Part shown: piece by piece, positions 25,501-39,996 of the stretch
Layout of the letters: each line of letters starts with the position of its first letter
Position numbering within the stretch: the stretch's first letter is position 1
Origin: Lycocorax pyrrhopterus obiensis
Lineage: Eukaryota > Chordata > Aves > Passeriformes > Paradisaeidae
NCBI GenBank assembly: GCA_014706295.1
Contig: JACSVZ010000002.1
Coordinates: 54,598,660-54,662,659, forward strand
DNA: 64,000 nt
Reading direction: 5' to 3'
The notes under the pieces: generated by a model
Told to the model about the DNA's origin: nothing
Seen by the model: the letters and a program-made list of their open reading frames with translations, nothing else
Database searches by the model: none
Position numbers and translations under genes: made by a program

Positions 25501-27649
25501 ACCATGCACTTTACTCCTGACTGTTACCCATTAATCAGCTGTAACACATAGAGCACCATGTGCTGGGAGATTAAGAGAGTTTTGCCTGTTTTCTAAGACA
25601 CCTCCATCCTAGACATGTGTCTGCCAGACACTATATGCTATTAGGAGGAAACTGGAAGGGGGGTTGCCTTGTGGTTTCTTATTTCAGTCTGTTGGTAGGC
25701 AGTCCGGTAAGAAAGTGGTGCTGAAACTTACTGTGTACCTTGCCACTGGAACCATGCTTGAATTGCTGTTGAAGAAAAAGCTGCTCAAAGTCAGCTTTTT
25801 AGTTGTAAAAGGGCGGGACATAAGGCTACTACTCATAATTTACAATGGAAAGAATATTAGTTTAAGTTTTGGAAATCTGGGGTCAGTTCTGGATGCACCC
25901 ACAAAGCTGGCAAATTGTTCTGATATACACAAGTCTGAGTTCTGTAGAGAGTTTTATTTTTCTTATTGCTCAAACTAATATTGGCTGAATAAAGAGGTCC
26001 TGCCTGTCCATCTGCTGTAGAAGTGTGTTTGACTTTGTTATGCAAAGTTTCACTCTGGCTAAACTAGAAGTGTGAGTGGCATTAGGAATCATCGTGTGCT
26101 CTGCCTATGTTTGAAGGCTACATCTAAGGCATGTTATTCTGCCCCTTGGAAGATCTCCATGTTTTTCAGAGTGACAGGGACACGATATGGCTCACTTCAT
26201 ACAACTTTATATTTCTTCTGCATAGATATTTACACACCTGAAGAAGTCATACTTTGCTCCCCTTATAGATATTGGGTATAAATAAGACAATTTAAAGGCA
26301 TGATTTTTGACACAGACATTTGTCTCAAAATTGTGTCTGTTTTTCCTCCATGACTCTAGAGGTGCTCAAGACTATTAACTCACAGGTAAACCTGCGTTTG
26401 CTCACATAAACTGAACAGAAAAGTCTGAGCACAAGCAATGAAATAACTAGGAACAGTTACTTCAGGGAAGTCTGAATGCATAAAAAAATTAAGTTGGACA
26501 ATGGGAAACTTACTGTATGTTTGTGTACTTAAAAATATAACTGACTTCTGCAAGGATTACAACAGCCTGGTTAGAGTAGGCCAGGTAACGGATTAAATTG
26601 CAGTAAGAGCAACCAAGGACAGATTACTTAAAAAATGTAACAAAACCAATCAGTTATATCAGGATGAAAAACATCCCCATCATCTAATTAGATCCTACTA
26701 AGTTTGGTTTAGGGAAACTCTTCTTTAGGATTGAGATGTTACTGGTGAAAAGGGAAAGCTTTCTTCACAAGGTACTGGGAGAATGAGTGGAATGAAAAGA
26801 GCTTGGAAAAAGTTTGTAGAAAATAAAGCTTGAATGTGTTTTTTCTTCTTTAGAAACCTTGAAGATTTTTTTTCTTTCTTTCTGAATCTAGGGATTTCTT
26901 GTGCCCTTGTAACTGTTTTAGTTTACCTTTTTTATAGCTAGTCAGCACACAAGTCACTTTTTCTTTTGCAGACACAGAAACTTAACTGTCACAACTAAAA
27001 AGAGATGCACCAAAGACTTTCCACCAGAGACAAGGTTTCCCAGCCCCCAGGATAGTTTATTAAAGCAATATTATCAATGTTTAGACAAATTCACAACTTT
27101 TTCTTCCTTTTATGAAAGATGAGGAAAACAATAAACAAAAAATAAACAAGAAAAACCTTTCCCAAACCCTGTATGAGGCTCTCATTTATAAGACTTCCAT
27201 CATCTTCATCAGAAAAAAATGTATCAGGAACAAGTTCATAACCTTACTCAGTAACTTCACCTGTATGGGCAAAAATATTAATGCATATAAATTACATTGG
27301 TGACAGGAATATTCTCGTGAGTATAACTGCACTTATTCCTGATGTTTCCTTTTACAAATAAGAAATATCCCCTCAATATATCTCGATAATACTTTAATGC
27401 CTGTGGTTCAGGGGCACATGTCACTTAGACTTGCCTAACCCCATCACTTTTAACTCTGATAAGTAATTCAAATCTAATTTATGAATGCTTCAAATCAGGA
27501 AAGGAATCTGAATTTGTTCAAAAGAGTCCTTGTCAGGAAGTTTTCCTGAACCAAAATTTTACAAAGTGTCTTTGCAACCAACATTTCTTAATTCTATGAA
27601 GAAGAAAAAAAGCCTGTATAGCTCTTTTAAGTCCCAGGTAACTTTAGAA

Positions 27650-27860
27650 TTATTTTTGTTGTTGTTGTTTGTGGGTTGGGGTTTTTTGGGTAGTTTTGCT
27701 AGGTTTTGTTTATTTTACTGTTTCTTTGTGGAAGAATTATTAGGTGCAGCACATCTCAATCATCCTTTGACTTGGTATATTTTTGTATAACATTCTGGCA
27801 AGCAATGAGAACTCTAGGTTTGGTTTTGTGTTTGTTTTCTTGCTTACTTTTATTGTGGGG
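27650..27860 (+). repeat. T/G-rich low-complexity stretch
   Basis: Repeated GTTGTTGTTG, GGGTTTTTTGGG and TTTTGT words. Hydrophobic reading frames across it (Phe/Leu/Val-rich) reflect this composition. Confidence 0.6.
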
Positions 27861-30800
27861 GTTTTGGCATGTGTATGTAAAATTATTATTTATTTAAGGG
27901 TTTTCTGTGAGTTAGTGATATTCCCATTCTTCTGGGGAACCTGCTGTTTCAATGTGCTACGGTATGTCAGAGCCTCTGCTCTCAAGTATATAGTGTTCTG
28001 ATGTTAACGAAATAAAAATAGGAGCTGTTTTGAGGGAGCTGCTGCAAGCTGGCTATTGTGTGTGCTCCTTAGTATAAATATAGGTATAAAAATATTTGGA
28101 TCTTGACTGAGCTGCAGCAATAAAAATGGACATGAATTACATTATTTAAATTATTTACAACTTCACTGTGTCTGTGGCTTTAAATTATTGATGCTTGTGA
28201 CAGCAACTGTCAATGAGACAAAGCTTACACTGAAACAGCAGCAGCATACTGTGGTGTTCACTGCTTCCAGTCCTTCTTATTAGGGAAAAATGTCACTTCT
28301 TTCATTGTAGGAGAGCAGAAAAAAGGAAACAAGATCATTATTAAAGGAGAAGTTTCCTGCAAGTCTCTTTGATTACAGTGTGTCTCTCAGAACTCTTGGC
28401 ATAACAAAAATGTTCTAACTGAGCATGAAAGAGACCAGTCTTACCAGTAAGTGACTGCATATTGTTTGCTGTAACACATTTTTTTACATGTAGTGTTATA
28501 GCAGCAAAAAGGTCCCTGCTGGACCACAAAGGATGAGGCAGCACTGTGTATTACAGAGAGACTTTGTGGGGGACATTTGTCCCCACCTATGCCCCACAGT
28601 GCATTGTCTAGGGTGATGTCACTCATCATTCAGGCAATGCCTTCAGAACAATGGTATCAGCTGTCCAGATGTGGTACAAACACTTGCACCTCTGTTGATA
28701 TAGCAGCGACTATCAGGAGTACCACAGGTCATCTGTCTTTTTTATTAATGCTGCTCCCTCCTGCTGACCTATGAAGCTGTAATCTCCTGAATCTGTCTGT
28801 CTATATCTGACAGATTCCTAATAAAGTTTTGTTGCTTTAGGTGCTAAAGGACAGGCCTGTTTTAAGTATGGTGGTGTGTGGCTCTGTTTTCTCTGTTTCT
28901 TTATTCAAGTTCCAAGCAACAACACACTAGGTGAAATTCTTGAGGACAAAAGGAGAACCTTGTGTTTTTTGGATCTGGGAGCTTGCTTGAACCCATTTCT
29001 GCTGAAAAAAGAGAAGATTCCTGATGCGAAAACACAGTGAGCCACTGTGTGCTGCACATGTACTTGCAGAGTGGAAGAAAGCTGTGTGGAATATGAAATT
29101 GCATCCTGTACTGCTGGGGATCAGGTGCTGAATTGTATAAAGACAAGTGCTGTATTAAGAGTGGGGAATGACTGAAGAGTGATTGTCTGTAGATAATGAT
29201 TTTCAAGAGAGGAAGAGAATCATGCCTGTTTTGTGTTCTGTTATGTGCACAGGTGGAAGGAGAGAATCAAAGTCTTCTGCTGTCATTTAGGAAACAAAGA
29301 TTGTTTTAATGACTTAGAAAATAGTAATAGGTACATGGACACAATGCCAGGGAGCCTGTGAAGCTGCAAGAAATGAAGTGTGTTCTCATGGTTCAGGTTA
29401 AATCTCACTAAAATGGACTTAGATTGACATTAAGGCAATGGCTGACCTCTGGTTGCAGGTCACCAAATGGCAGGAATTCAATCTCCCCAGAGGATCTAAA
29501 TGGGACTCATCCATGTAGCCTAGAGGGACCTGCAGCTCTTCGGCTTTACATTGCCCAGGGCCCTGGCCTCAGGGGTCTATCCCTGGCCTGCCATGCAGAG
29601 GAGAGTGGCCTGAATCAACATTACTCAAGGGGTCCCTTTTCCCAGCAGAACAGCCACAATACATAGTGTTTGTCACGAGCCCCAATATATTTGCAGTAAG
29701 ATTTTTAAAAAAAATTTTTCTTTTTCCCCACCCCTTCAGTATACCTGAAGTAGTGACTGCCCTGTGTTTTAACAATGTAACACAAGTGCACTAAGGATGA
29801 TCAAGAAACAAGGACTTGGGACAATGACAGAGTGCTAAGCTCTTTGGCTATGCAAGTGTACCATGCAGGACTTAGAGACTCAAGAAAAGATTTACATAAC
29901 TGTATTTGTATGGTAGCAAATGCAGTATTAAGGTGAAAATTTAAGGGGTCAACAAAAAAAACCCCAAACAACCCAATAGTAGGATTTCATAAACTGGTCT
30001 TAAGAAAAAGCAATGCAAGGAAGCTTTTCAAGTGAATCCCCTTTGACTAAAGTAGCCATGACTAAATTATAGTCTTATTCGATACCTTCAGTGTTCATGA
30101 AGCAGAATACTGCTTCAGAAATAAAGGTCACCAAGATAAATAAGATGCTTTACTCTATCATTGGTTAATCTGTTTTTTATGCCCCATAGAGGCCTAATGT
30201 TTGGTAGCTTAGGTTGCCTTGGTCCCACCTCCTCAAATCAGTAATGCAGTATGTTGTTCTGCAACCATTTACCTGACCTCCAACACTGTTATAAAATGAA
30301 AGTATGCCATATTAGAGACAGTGACTTCACAGTTTCTTTCTTACACAAAGATCCTTCCAGCAGTTCTTACTGTAGTTAATAGCAGGACTGCTGACATCAT
30401 AAGAAAATGGATGACATAATCATTTTGATTCTGTACAACTGTTCAAGGGCATTGACTATAGAGTATTGACATCAGGTAGCACCTACAGACTAAAAACATT
30501 AAGGCCTTTTGATACTAACTTGCAGGATCCAGCAAGAATATTTAATTTTGTAGTTTAACCGCTAGTTAGTGGCATAACAACAACAACAAATGCAAAGACT
30601 CTTATTTTCTTTTTAAAAAACACTGAACAGGGGATACTAATGGGAAGATCTCATTGACAATATGCCATGAAGAAATGAAACCTAATGAAATACAACAATT
30701 CATGTAACATGGTGCAACGAAAGCCTTTGAAAGAAGAAAAATAGCATTTCTTATTTGTCTAAATCTATCCTATATGTCTCTTAAAAAGAGAAAATTCACT

Positions 30801-33800
30801 TAAGTACGCACATTAATTCATTACATTATAAGAACCGTTGCATTTGATATTTTTCACAGAATCTCGATAGTGACATATAACAGCGTTCATTAGGTCAGAT
30901 TTTTCCCACCCATCTCATGGGTTCATTGTCCTTGACTGCCACTGATCATAACGTAGTCTGAGGCCTTTCATGTATCCTGGGCGTAGGGAGGGCTTTCTGC
31001 AGTGACAAAGCTGAAAGGTATCCAACTGTATAGATTCTTCTATCAAATGCAGGTAGATTTCTCCAGGACCTGACCATCTCAGTCTTTTTGACATCTCAGA
31101 TCTTCTAGATCTTCTAGACCCGCAAAGGGTCAAGGCATAGCTGAATTATTCTTAGCAAACTAGGAGCTGTTGGTCATGTCTTACAGGTAGGGAAACTGGG
31201 GAACTAGACAGTTCCCAAAATTAAGCAGCTGGTAACTATTGGAGCTAGGAACTGTAGATCTTCCAAGTCCAAACATTGCCTGCTTTGCATTTTACAGAGG
31301 AAAGAATTAACATGAAAAGAAACAAAGATTTTTGTCTAGATCAAGAGGACAGTCAGCCACAGCAAGTAGAATCCACCTCAAGACTTTGATACTTAGACTA
31401 GTGCTTGTCCCACTGAATACTTCTTCATAGACAGAAAGATCCCAGAGTGATCATCCCTCACAATGACATGATGGAGGAGGCAGAGAACAGACCAGATGCT
31501 ACAGTTCCTTCAGCTCAGGGATGAAGAGCTTTTGTTTACACAGTGCATTAGCCTTACCCAAGCCATGGCTGAAAGGCTGGCCTAAGGAACAAAACCCTGG
31601 ACTATCAAAAGTGTCGAACTTTCTGCACTCCAGCCTCTCAATAATGCAGGCTCCTGTTCATACAGGCCTTGACTATGGGCTTTTTTTCCCCTGCTAAACT
31701 AAACAGAATTTATTTTTTTGATATATATTTTTTGAACAGCAGGTGATGCTGTAGGACTTGGGATTAAGCTCTCTCCTGACTCCAGTTCTCTACAATTGCT
31801 GCTGAAGAGTGAGGAAAACATGCTGAGCTTTTCTTCTTATCTCCATAAGAAAGGTGTATAATTTCAGATTATAGAGAGACTATGACTGAAATGGTTGCAC
31901 TCAGAAACCAGAAGAAATACTAAGCTGTTTTAAACCAGTAATTTATGTGTCTGTTTAATACCCCCTAAAAATGTGGTGGCAGGGTCATACCAATTCAGAG
32001 AAGGTCCCTCTGTTTCCTGGCTTTGGGCTTGTGTTAAAATTTCATCTGGGAGATATTCTGAGGCTAATAGTAATCTCAGTCGCAAGGTGAATTTTTACCT
32101 GCAAAAAAAAGGAACAAAACAAACAAGCAAACAAAAATATCACTGAACTCTACTTAGGAAATTGAAACTTAAAGAAGTGGACAAGAATGAGAGGTTTCTT
32201 GCCTTAAAATCTGGTGTAAAGCAAATGGAAATTTTGATCTCCCTGTCTCCTGCACTCTTATGTTCTTCTGTCTATATCCATGGTACATAGGAGAATAACA
32301 AATCAGTCATAAAAAGTATTGCTGTTTCACCACTGTTAGCACGAAACGTATTTGCTCTCTCTTCAGGCTCCTGATTTCCAGTGTAATACAAAATGTAGTT
32401 TTGCACTTTACTCAGTTTCACAAAGCAATATAATACTTTGATTTTTTATTTGTGTGACCACATTAAAAATCAGGTTTTAATTTGCATTTCAGAGGACCCT
32501 ATGTTGAGCTCCTCACTGAGTTCCCATGGAATGAAGCTAGCCCTCAGCCTTTACATGGAGTGAAATAATGTTGTGTTATATTTTAAGAGGCAGAGACTAT
32601 TTCTGTGGACTACAGTGTAGAAAAACCTCAGTAACAAAAAATGCAGCTTTTAGTAACTGCCAAAGATGTAATGCCATGTAGACATGCATAAAAATATTTT
32701 TATATACTAAAATTGGTGTATTTATATCCAAAATATTAGGATGAGAGTCTTTATGAAGACAAGCAGTGGAGGGGACAAAACCACCCAATCGGCCAATGCT
32801 ATTTTGTAGTAACTTTTAATAAATAAATCTATTAAAAGTCAATAGTTTTCCTCTTTTGCTAGTAGCACCCAATAGATCATTGACATAGGCAGTGACAAGG
32901 AAAGGCATGAAACCTCACACTCAACTTGAATAATTCAGAAATGCATTCAGTTAGTGCAACAGTTACACTGCTTTATCTTCTATTTATTTCCCTATAAGAA
33001 CAGAACTGTAAAACACAGACCCATCTATTAACAGTGTTAATAGATAACAGTTATTTAATATCTCTAGACTCCAACAAAAGTAATCCATAGGTTATTTTAG
33101 TGGTGGTTGGGGTGGTTTTTTGTCTGTTTTTATCTGTATTGAAAAAGTGAATAAAAACAGAGGTACAGCAAAATTTTCACTGCTTTTGCCCTAAGACAGG
33201 ACTGTTTATAATTCTGTTCTTAAATGAAATCACGCACAGAAATTTCAATGTCTATTTTCCAAACTCAGAATTAAAAATTTCTTTCAGGTGAGTATTATCT
33301 TAGAGAGGAAACAGAAAAGTTTGAATTTCATAAACTTCTCAACTAGAGAACAAACACACAGGGAAATATCACAAACAAAACCTACCAATATCATTCTTTG
33401 ATCAAGTTTTGTTGTTTATGCTAGAAGGCTGAATCAACCAATGATTTGGAGAGATATTAACAGATTTTATCATCAAATGAAAATTCGTATGCCCTATGTT
33501 GATGCAACAATATTGTAGGTAATCAGTCAAACACATTCCTACATTAGAAACTGGAAAATCTTTATGAATTCCTTTGGCATTCATTGAAGTTTTTCACATG
33601 GCTTTGAGGTAAACCTCATGTAAGATTTCTTAATTGGAAGAGCAGTCTATCTGGCTGACTGCTTTTAATTACATGTCATAGGAAATTTCCTTGTAGACCC
33701 CTATTAGCAGAAAATTATGTGTTTAAATGCAGAATTCCACTGCTACTATGTGTGCTGTTATTTCTGGTAGCTCTGTAACTAAATGTTCAGATGTGATATT

Positions 33801-34479
33801 TGAAATGAGAAGTATAATTTTCTTGCTTTCTTGCACAGCTCTTTAACTGCTTGTGACTTCTGGGCAAACATCCATCCCAGCAGGAGCCTTATGCAGGACC
33901 CTGTTATAGGTGAAGCCTGTATACTGCAACTATACAGACTACAGTCATTCCCCACTACATTTAGAAGAACCTATTACATATTTTGTGTCTTTCCTCTCAA
34001 CTGTTCTCACCTGTTAGCATGGCTTCTGCAGATGCTGTTACATTAGGGACAGCAGCTTGCTTTCTTCCCTTTCTGTGATTGTGGAGTGAGATTTGACAGT
34101 CCTCTCTAGGGACTTCAGAATAAAGTTTTGGATTTGAGAAAGTTGTCACAGAATTTCTCCTGCCTTCCTGATTCCCTTGAATAAGCCCTCTGCTAATTTG
34201 GTTTTTGTTGTATCTCAGCTCAGTATGCATCATCTGGGAAGTGTTTGTGCTGAACATGTTTAGAACATATTCCCCTCCAATATAATTGTGGAAAAGTACA
34301 GAGCAGCCAGTCTGGCTCTGGGTCACTTAATGTGGCAAGTTTAGATCTTTTTATTGAAAAAGCACAGATGAAAATTTGCATGATATGGCACCTGCATAGA
34401 TCCAGGATAAATAAAGTCATGTAATAAGAGATAAAACTCCTTGCATTGACTTACCTGTACAACTTATGCCTGTTTCATC

Positions 34480-35230
34480 AGGAGCCTTCATGTTGTAAGG
34501 TTCCTCTTCTTTGCAGGGAGAGAAGAGATTGTAGCTGTCGGGGAACAACATGAACAGGGCTACACCATGACAGCAGCCAAGCCAGGAGCAATGGCTGACC
34601 CCAGAGCAGGGCAGCATCTCACTGACAAGGTACCGTCCCACGGGGCTCAAGCTAAAGGAGCAAAGCTGGAGGTTTGAAACAGGGTCTATCAACAGCCTCT
34701 GGGATAGTGAGGAAACCAGCCATGTCCAGGGTCTGACTGGAGATAGGGCTGTAAACAAAGCTGCACTGAGGGTCCCAGGTCCATCCAGAACGTGGGGCTA
34801 GATGGCAGCTACCCACAACACACATCCTAGCTTCATCCAGGAAACAAAGCCAGACCCAAGAGTAGAGACAGGCACTCCTGTGACTCAACCTAAGCAAGAA
34901 GTGGGTGTGCTGAGCTGAACTGAACTAAGGCTTCTGGACCAGTGGTCAAAGGGTGTGGGGAGTGGCTGATCAGTGCTATTAGAGCCCACAGGACCCTGAT
35001 GGTGCCAGCTGAATGTCTGTCTCTTTTGGGATTGACGAGAGCATGAACTGCAAATCTTGTGTCTTTCAGATAAGGAATGATCTGATGTACGTGAAACAAG
35101 AGACACCAAGATCTGTGTGCTTTAGTGATTTGAGGGCACGTGTCAGAGCCAGGGCTGAGTACCTGCCCTCTCCATCGCCCACTGGGAGCTGCCATTCCTT
35201 TCTTGCTTCCCTTCAGAGTTCGCAGTAACT
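34480..35230. other. Unassigned moderately GC-rich block
   Basis: Base composition is higher in G+C than its flanks, with multiple overlapping open frames on both strands. A strong minus-strand donor, ACAG|GTAAGT, lies near 34455-34448 at the end of a 114-codon frame, so a non-coding or old coding exon is possible. An eroded transposable element is the likeliest alternative. Confidence 0.3.
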
Positions 35231-38200
35231 TTTGTCACCTCTTCCTTCATGCCAGCAGTTGTGTGTTCCTTCATGGCATATGGTAAGAGTCCTTGCTTCT
35301 TTGCTCCCTCTGACTGTGCACAAAGCAGCCGGCAAGAACAATCAAATAAAGCAGCACTCTAGTGGGAATGGTAGGCTCTGGATGATTGCTGATCACCTCC
35401 TGGTCTTTGTAAAATGGAACAAGAAAAGAGCGGGAGTGAAAGAATAAAGTAACTAAAAGCTTCATTGGAGTCAAAACTCTCTGGAGATTTGGAAAACTCA
35501 CAGGAAGTTTTAAATAGCCTGTCACGCTGTGCTTGCAAGCGTCTGTATTAGGATGCCAGCAACAGAGGAAATAATTTAGAAGGTTGCCCTATTTCTAGAA
35601 TAGTTGTCTTTGAAGTGCTCTATGTGCCTAATAATTTCGATGTAATTCAGACAAAAGGAAAGAAATGCTACAACTGTTATAAGGAAATTTGAAGAGTATG
35701 GTAACCATATAGCTGCAAACAATGAAAAATACAAACTGAAGATGAAACCAGAGAGTAGTCTGTGACAGAACTGAGACCTAAGAGCAATTTTTAAGGACTA
35801 GATATGTTCCCAGCAGGAGGTGAGTCTGTGAGCAGAATAAAAAATTCTAGGAGCTACTACAGAAAAAATCAGAATTAAATCCTCATGAAACATTTTGAGT
35901 TCACCAGGCAAAGAAAATCAGCCAGTCCACAATAATACTATGGAGGATGGTCAGTGCTCTGAACTTGAAGACATGAGAAAATTCAAACCACTAAGAGCCA
36001 CCTGAGGCAGAAAGTCATGCAGAGCTCAAAGTTTCAGTCCAGCAAAAACAGCAAGCAGAACTGGCATGTATTCGGCTCCTAGGGTGTTTTCTGGGAAAAT
36101 TCATCAATATTTTGATGGGATGGAAGGCATGAAGGTTTAATGGAATGACGTTTTGATCTGGGAAAAGCACTAGCTGAACATAGCTGGAGGCACAGAGAGA
36201 ATCAGAACTAAACTAAAGAAAACTTAAATACTGGATAGTGGAAGAAATGTGCATGTAGATCACAATGAAGCTGAAGGTATCACTAACATCTCTCTGAAAG
36301 ATAAATAAGAAGGTACAAAGATTCCTTGAAATGCTGAATTATGGAGGGAGAATTGCCTCTAATCTGCAAGATACACATAGAGCCCTAAGTAGGGGTTGGA
36401 AAAGTTAAGTCAGCAGCAGCTCAGAAATAGATCTTGCAAGATGAGATTGTGACTCAGCACAGAGCAGCCACATGAGTGCATTTCCAATCCATCTTGCTAA
36501 TCAGAAAAGAGCTCTCAGTTGTCATCATGTCAATGGCAAACTAAAGCACATTTAATGTGTAATGCTATCACATAGCTTCATAAACAGAAACAAAGGAGAA
36601 AGGAGAAAATGGCTAGGGAACAGTTCCAGGATGGTTTTTATCAACCTCTGTAAAACCATAAACATCTAGTTCAGTCCTGAGCTGCCAAAGAGTCTCTTCT
36701 TGCATGGTGGCTTGTCTGCTTGTTTATCACATAATAATTTCCTTTGATCATCTAGGAGTAGACTGACCTGAAGAAAACATTGGTATTATTTTTGCTTCTG
36801 TTTTCCTTTGGGTCCAAATCTCTGCTGAAAACAGTATTGCTTAAGGAACTACAGTGTTAAATTTTGGGAATGGCAGGAAATCTCTAAGAATTCAGTAATA
36901 ACAGTAAGTATGTTTTGAAAAGGATCTAAAGGGGAGTGATTTCAAATCTCCTTTCATCTGACAGCCCTGCAGAAAGATTGGAGAATTTGGAAAGCCATGG
37001 CACCTCTATATACATGTTTTATTCTTAGCTCTACACAGAAATGGTTCATGATCTTTCAGTAGGTCTTGATAGGCTACTGGGGAGGAAGAAAATGCCAGGG
37101 TATAGACAGTGTTCTGATATGTCCTTGACATTGTAGAAATTATAAAGCCATTAAGTTGGAAAGTCTTACATGTATGGAGAAATTATGAGGCTTGGCGAGT
37201 TGGATCCGTTGGCTTTTGTTTCCTTTGTCAGTTTTTTGGCAGAAAACTGCCTCAGAAGGAACTGGAATCTGTCAAGGCCTTTCATGGCTACCAAATGAGC
37301 AGTCAGAAATCCAGCGTTGCCTTACTCAGGATAAGAACTTGGTAGGAAAGTTTGCATGGCACAGCTGTATATCTAGTCAGCCATGACAAGAATTTGCTTA
37401 TTATGCTGTACATTCATTTCAATATCAAATTTAAAAGGAAAGTAAAGGTATGCTTGTATTGTCTGTTCTGAATTCTATCTCATTTTTATGCCCGCATTGC
37501 TTTATAGGTACATTTTTCAAACAACTTTGCTCTATCTATGACAAATATAAACTTCTGCATTCTGCCCCTAAAAAAACTTCTTTTGCCCTCCAACTTTGAG
37601 TTTTAGACTGCACTAGACTTACATTAGACATGAACCAATTTTTATATATATTGATCAGAATTAGGTCATGATCTTTCCACTAATATACATTCAAGAACTC
37701 AAGAATAAAGCTGAAAATCAGCCAAGAGTATAAATATGTCAATTTTACCTCATATTAGCAGGTGATAGTGTTTCAGTTCAAAAGAATATCTGCAATATTG
37801 TTTTAATTTTCTGTTTTTCACAAAAATTGCAACAGATCTTGTGGGAAGTGTACTGAGAACATTCCTATTAATATCTGTCTTCATGTCAGGTACATTAGTC
37901 AACTCATCTTCTATTCTGATGAGGTGTTTGGTGTTTTTTTTTTAAGAGGTGAAAAGGGAAATTTTTAGTTGTAGCCTACTGAGATAGCCTATGTTTACAT
38001 TCATGAGAAGAGGTGGAAACATCCATTTATATGCAGCACTAGTAGTCCAACTTTAACTATGGATAACATGGCAATAAGAGTAGCAAGCGTAGACACTTGT
38101 GCGCCTACATTTTATATCTTTGTAAATCCCCCTTGCAACTTTCCCAATCAACAGGTTCTGCAAAGAACAAGTATTGATTGAACAGCTGCCCCCTTCCAAT

Positions 38201-39930
38201 ATTGCAAAGCATAGGCAGAACAAACCCCACCTGATGTCATCCAGTCTGCTTCTTATTACTGCTTAATCTGCCCAGATACACAGTGTGATAGTTCAATTGA
38301 AGTCATATTGATATTCTTGTCATACTGGATATCAGCGGATGGCAAAACTGACAGCGAGACCCTCTAATTGGGACAGTACCAGTCATTTTCCTTTTTTTTA
38401 TGAGCCAACAGTGCATTATTCTACACAGAGAACTGAAGAATGCTGTGGGTGGTGGGTGATTTTGAAAGAATTACCTAAGTCCATTGAGGTCTTTCTGTGA
38501 ACTAGAACAGCTAGGGCATCACATAATCCTGAGTTGTTTAAATTCTCCTCCAGCAATCACAGTCCCCTCCTGTTATAATGCAGGTGTACTGCTGTGACTC
38601 TATTAGTTGTTCTCCCTGGAATTTCACTACAAATGATTACTGGAACAAGGAGCATCAGTGGGTGGGGGGCAAAGATTTATATTATAACGAGATGATGTAC
38701 TCTGTGTGGCTTCTGATGCTACCAATGTCTGCTTGGAAATTAGGTGTGCTGTTTCTCCTTTTTGTGGTCAAACAAATCCTTCTGTGGTATTCATGCAAGC
38801 CTATTTGCAAAATGCATGATACAGTGTATGTTCTACATAAGTTTAAAATAATCCTCGGAAGTTTTTTGTTCCCTTGTCATTTAACATCTGCTTTAACTAG
38901 TGGTTTCTATTCAATTCCTGTCCTGCAAGCTCTACTTTCATTGAGCCATAGAAGCTCGTGCTGGAAAATAAGACTGCTGGTTTGGCAACTCTGGTACAGA
39001 AACTATCTCACAAATGCATGGTTTTACCGTCCTAAAAGTATACAATGTTTTTGCAAGCCTTGTTCAGACAACCCTTCCTCTTTAATCAGTCACTTAAATC
39101 CTTGATATTTTTCCTGTTTTTCATCTCACTGCTGTCTTTTAAATTGTGAGCCCAGCACCCAAGAGGAGCTAGTTCTTGCTAACAGTCACTCAGGTCTTCC
39201 TCGTGGCCAAATCCCAAAACTTTTTGTCTACCTTTTCCTCTAAAATATTTTGGCTGCTTTTGGTAGGGAGTACTGGGGTTTTCTTCTGGTCTGTCCTAAT
39301 ATTCATCTAGCTATTTCCACCATACTTGTAAGGTCTCTCTTGCCGTCTGCTACATCTCTCTTATCTGTTACAACTGTCCCCGAAGACTTTGCCACTGGTC
39401 TTATCTTTTCCTGGATTTATTATCAAGAAGAACTTCTGAGGCCTTCTGTTCTGAAATAACTTCCCTGCAATTAACAAGCTATATGCTATATTCCTAAAAG
39501 GTTGGAGACTTAATTTTTTCTATCTTGTTTATTTCCATTTTTTGGGGTGAGAGAATGTGGTGACGGAAACAAGGAGTGACAATATGGTCAATATAATTTG
39601 ACCTACAGCCCATGCACTGTAACAGCTGAAACCACCACTATCTCAGTTATCTACAAAACTTTGGGACAGAGAAAGTCAGAGGAAAACAAAAATACGAAAA
39701 AGTATATGCTACAATAATAAAAGTATAATTTTTCAGTTACTATAATGCGAAGAGTCTTCGATTTTCCTTTTCTGTATTTTTTTTTTTCACTACTGAAGTC
39801 AGGAGGATGGAGACAAAAAGAGAACCAGACAGTGCAATAATAAATTACAGAGAAAAATTATTCCCCAACATGTATGTACTTCTAAAAATGCCACAAAATG
39901 GTGTATATTTTGCTTCTTAAAGTTAGAAAC

Positions 39931-39996
39931 TGTCCTGGCTTTGGGGATGTGCAGGGTGTTTGAACCAGATTACCTCCTTCCAAAGGTATGCTATTG
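39931..39996 (+). mobile_element. Possible CR1 3'-end fragment
   Basis: The word order TTGAACCAGATTACCTCCTTCCAAAGGT resembles, in pieces, the end of the avian CR1 3' UTR (a TGGAACTAGATGACC-like motif and then CCTTCCAA). It is short and diverged. Confidence 0.3.

Noticed and set aside
38578..39105. Longest open frame in the window (175 codons, plus strand)
   Set aside because: One frame of this length is about what chance gives in 64 kb of six-frame DNA. It has no recognised domain, no splice sites considered convincing, and AT-driven Phe/Leu/Ser/Tyr-rich composition.
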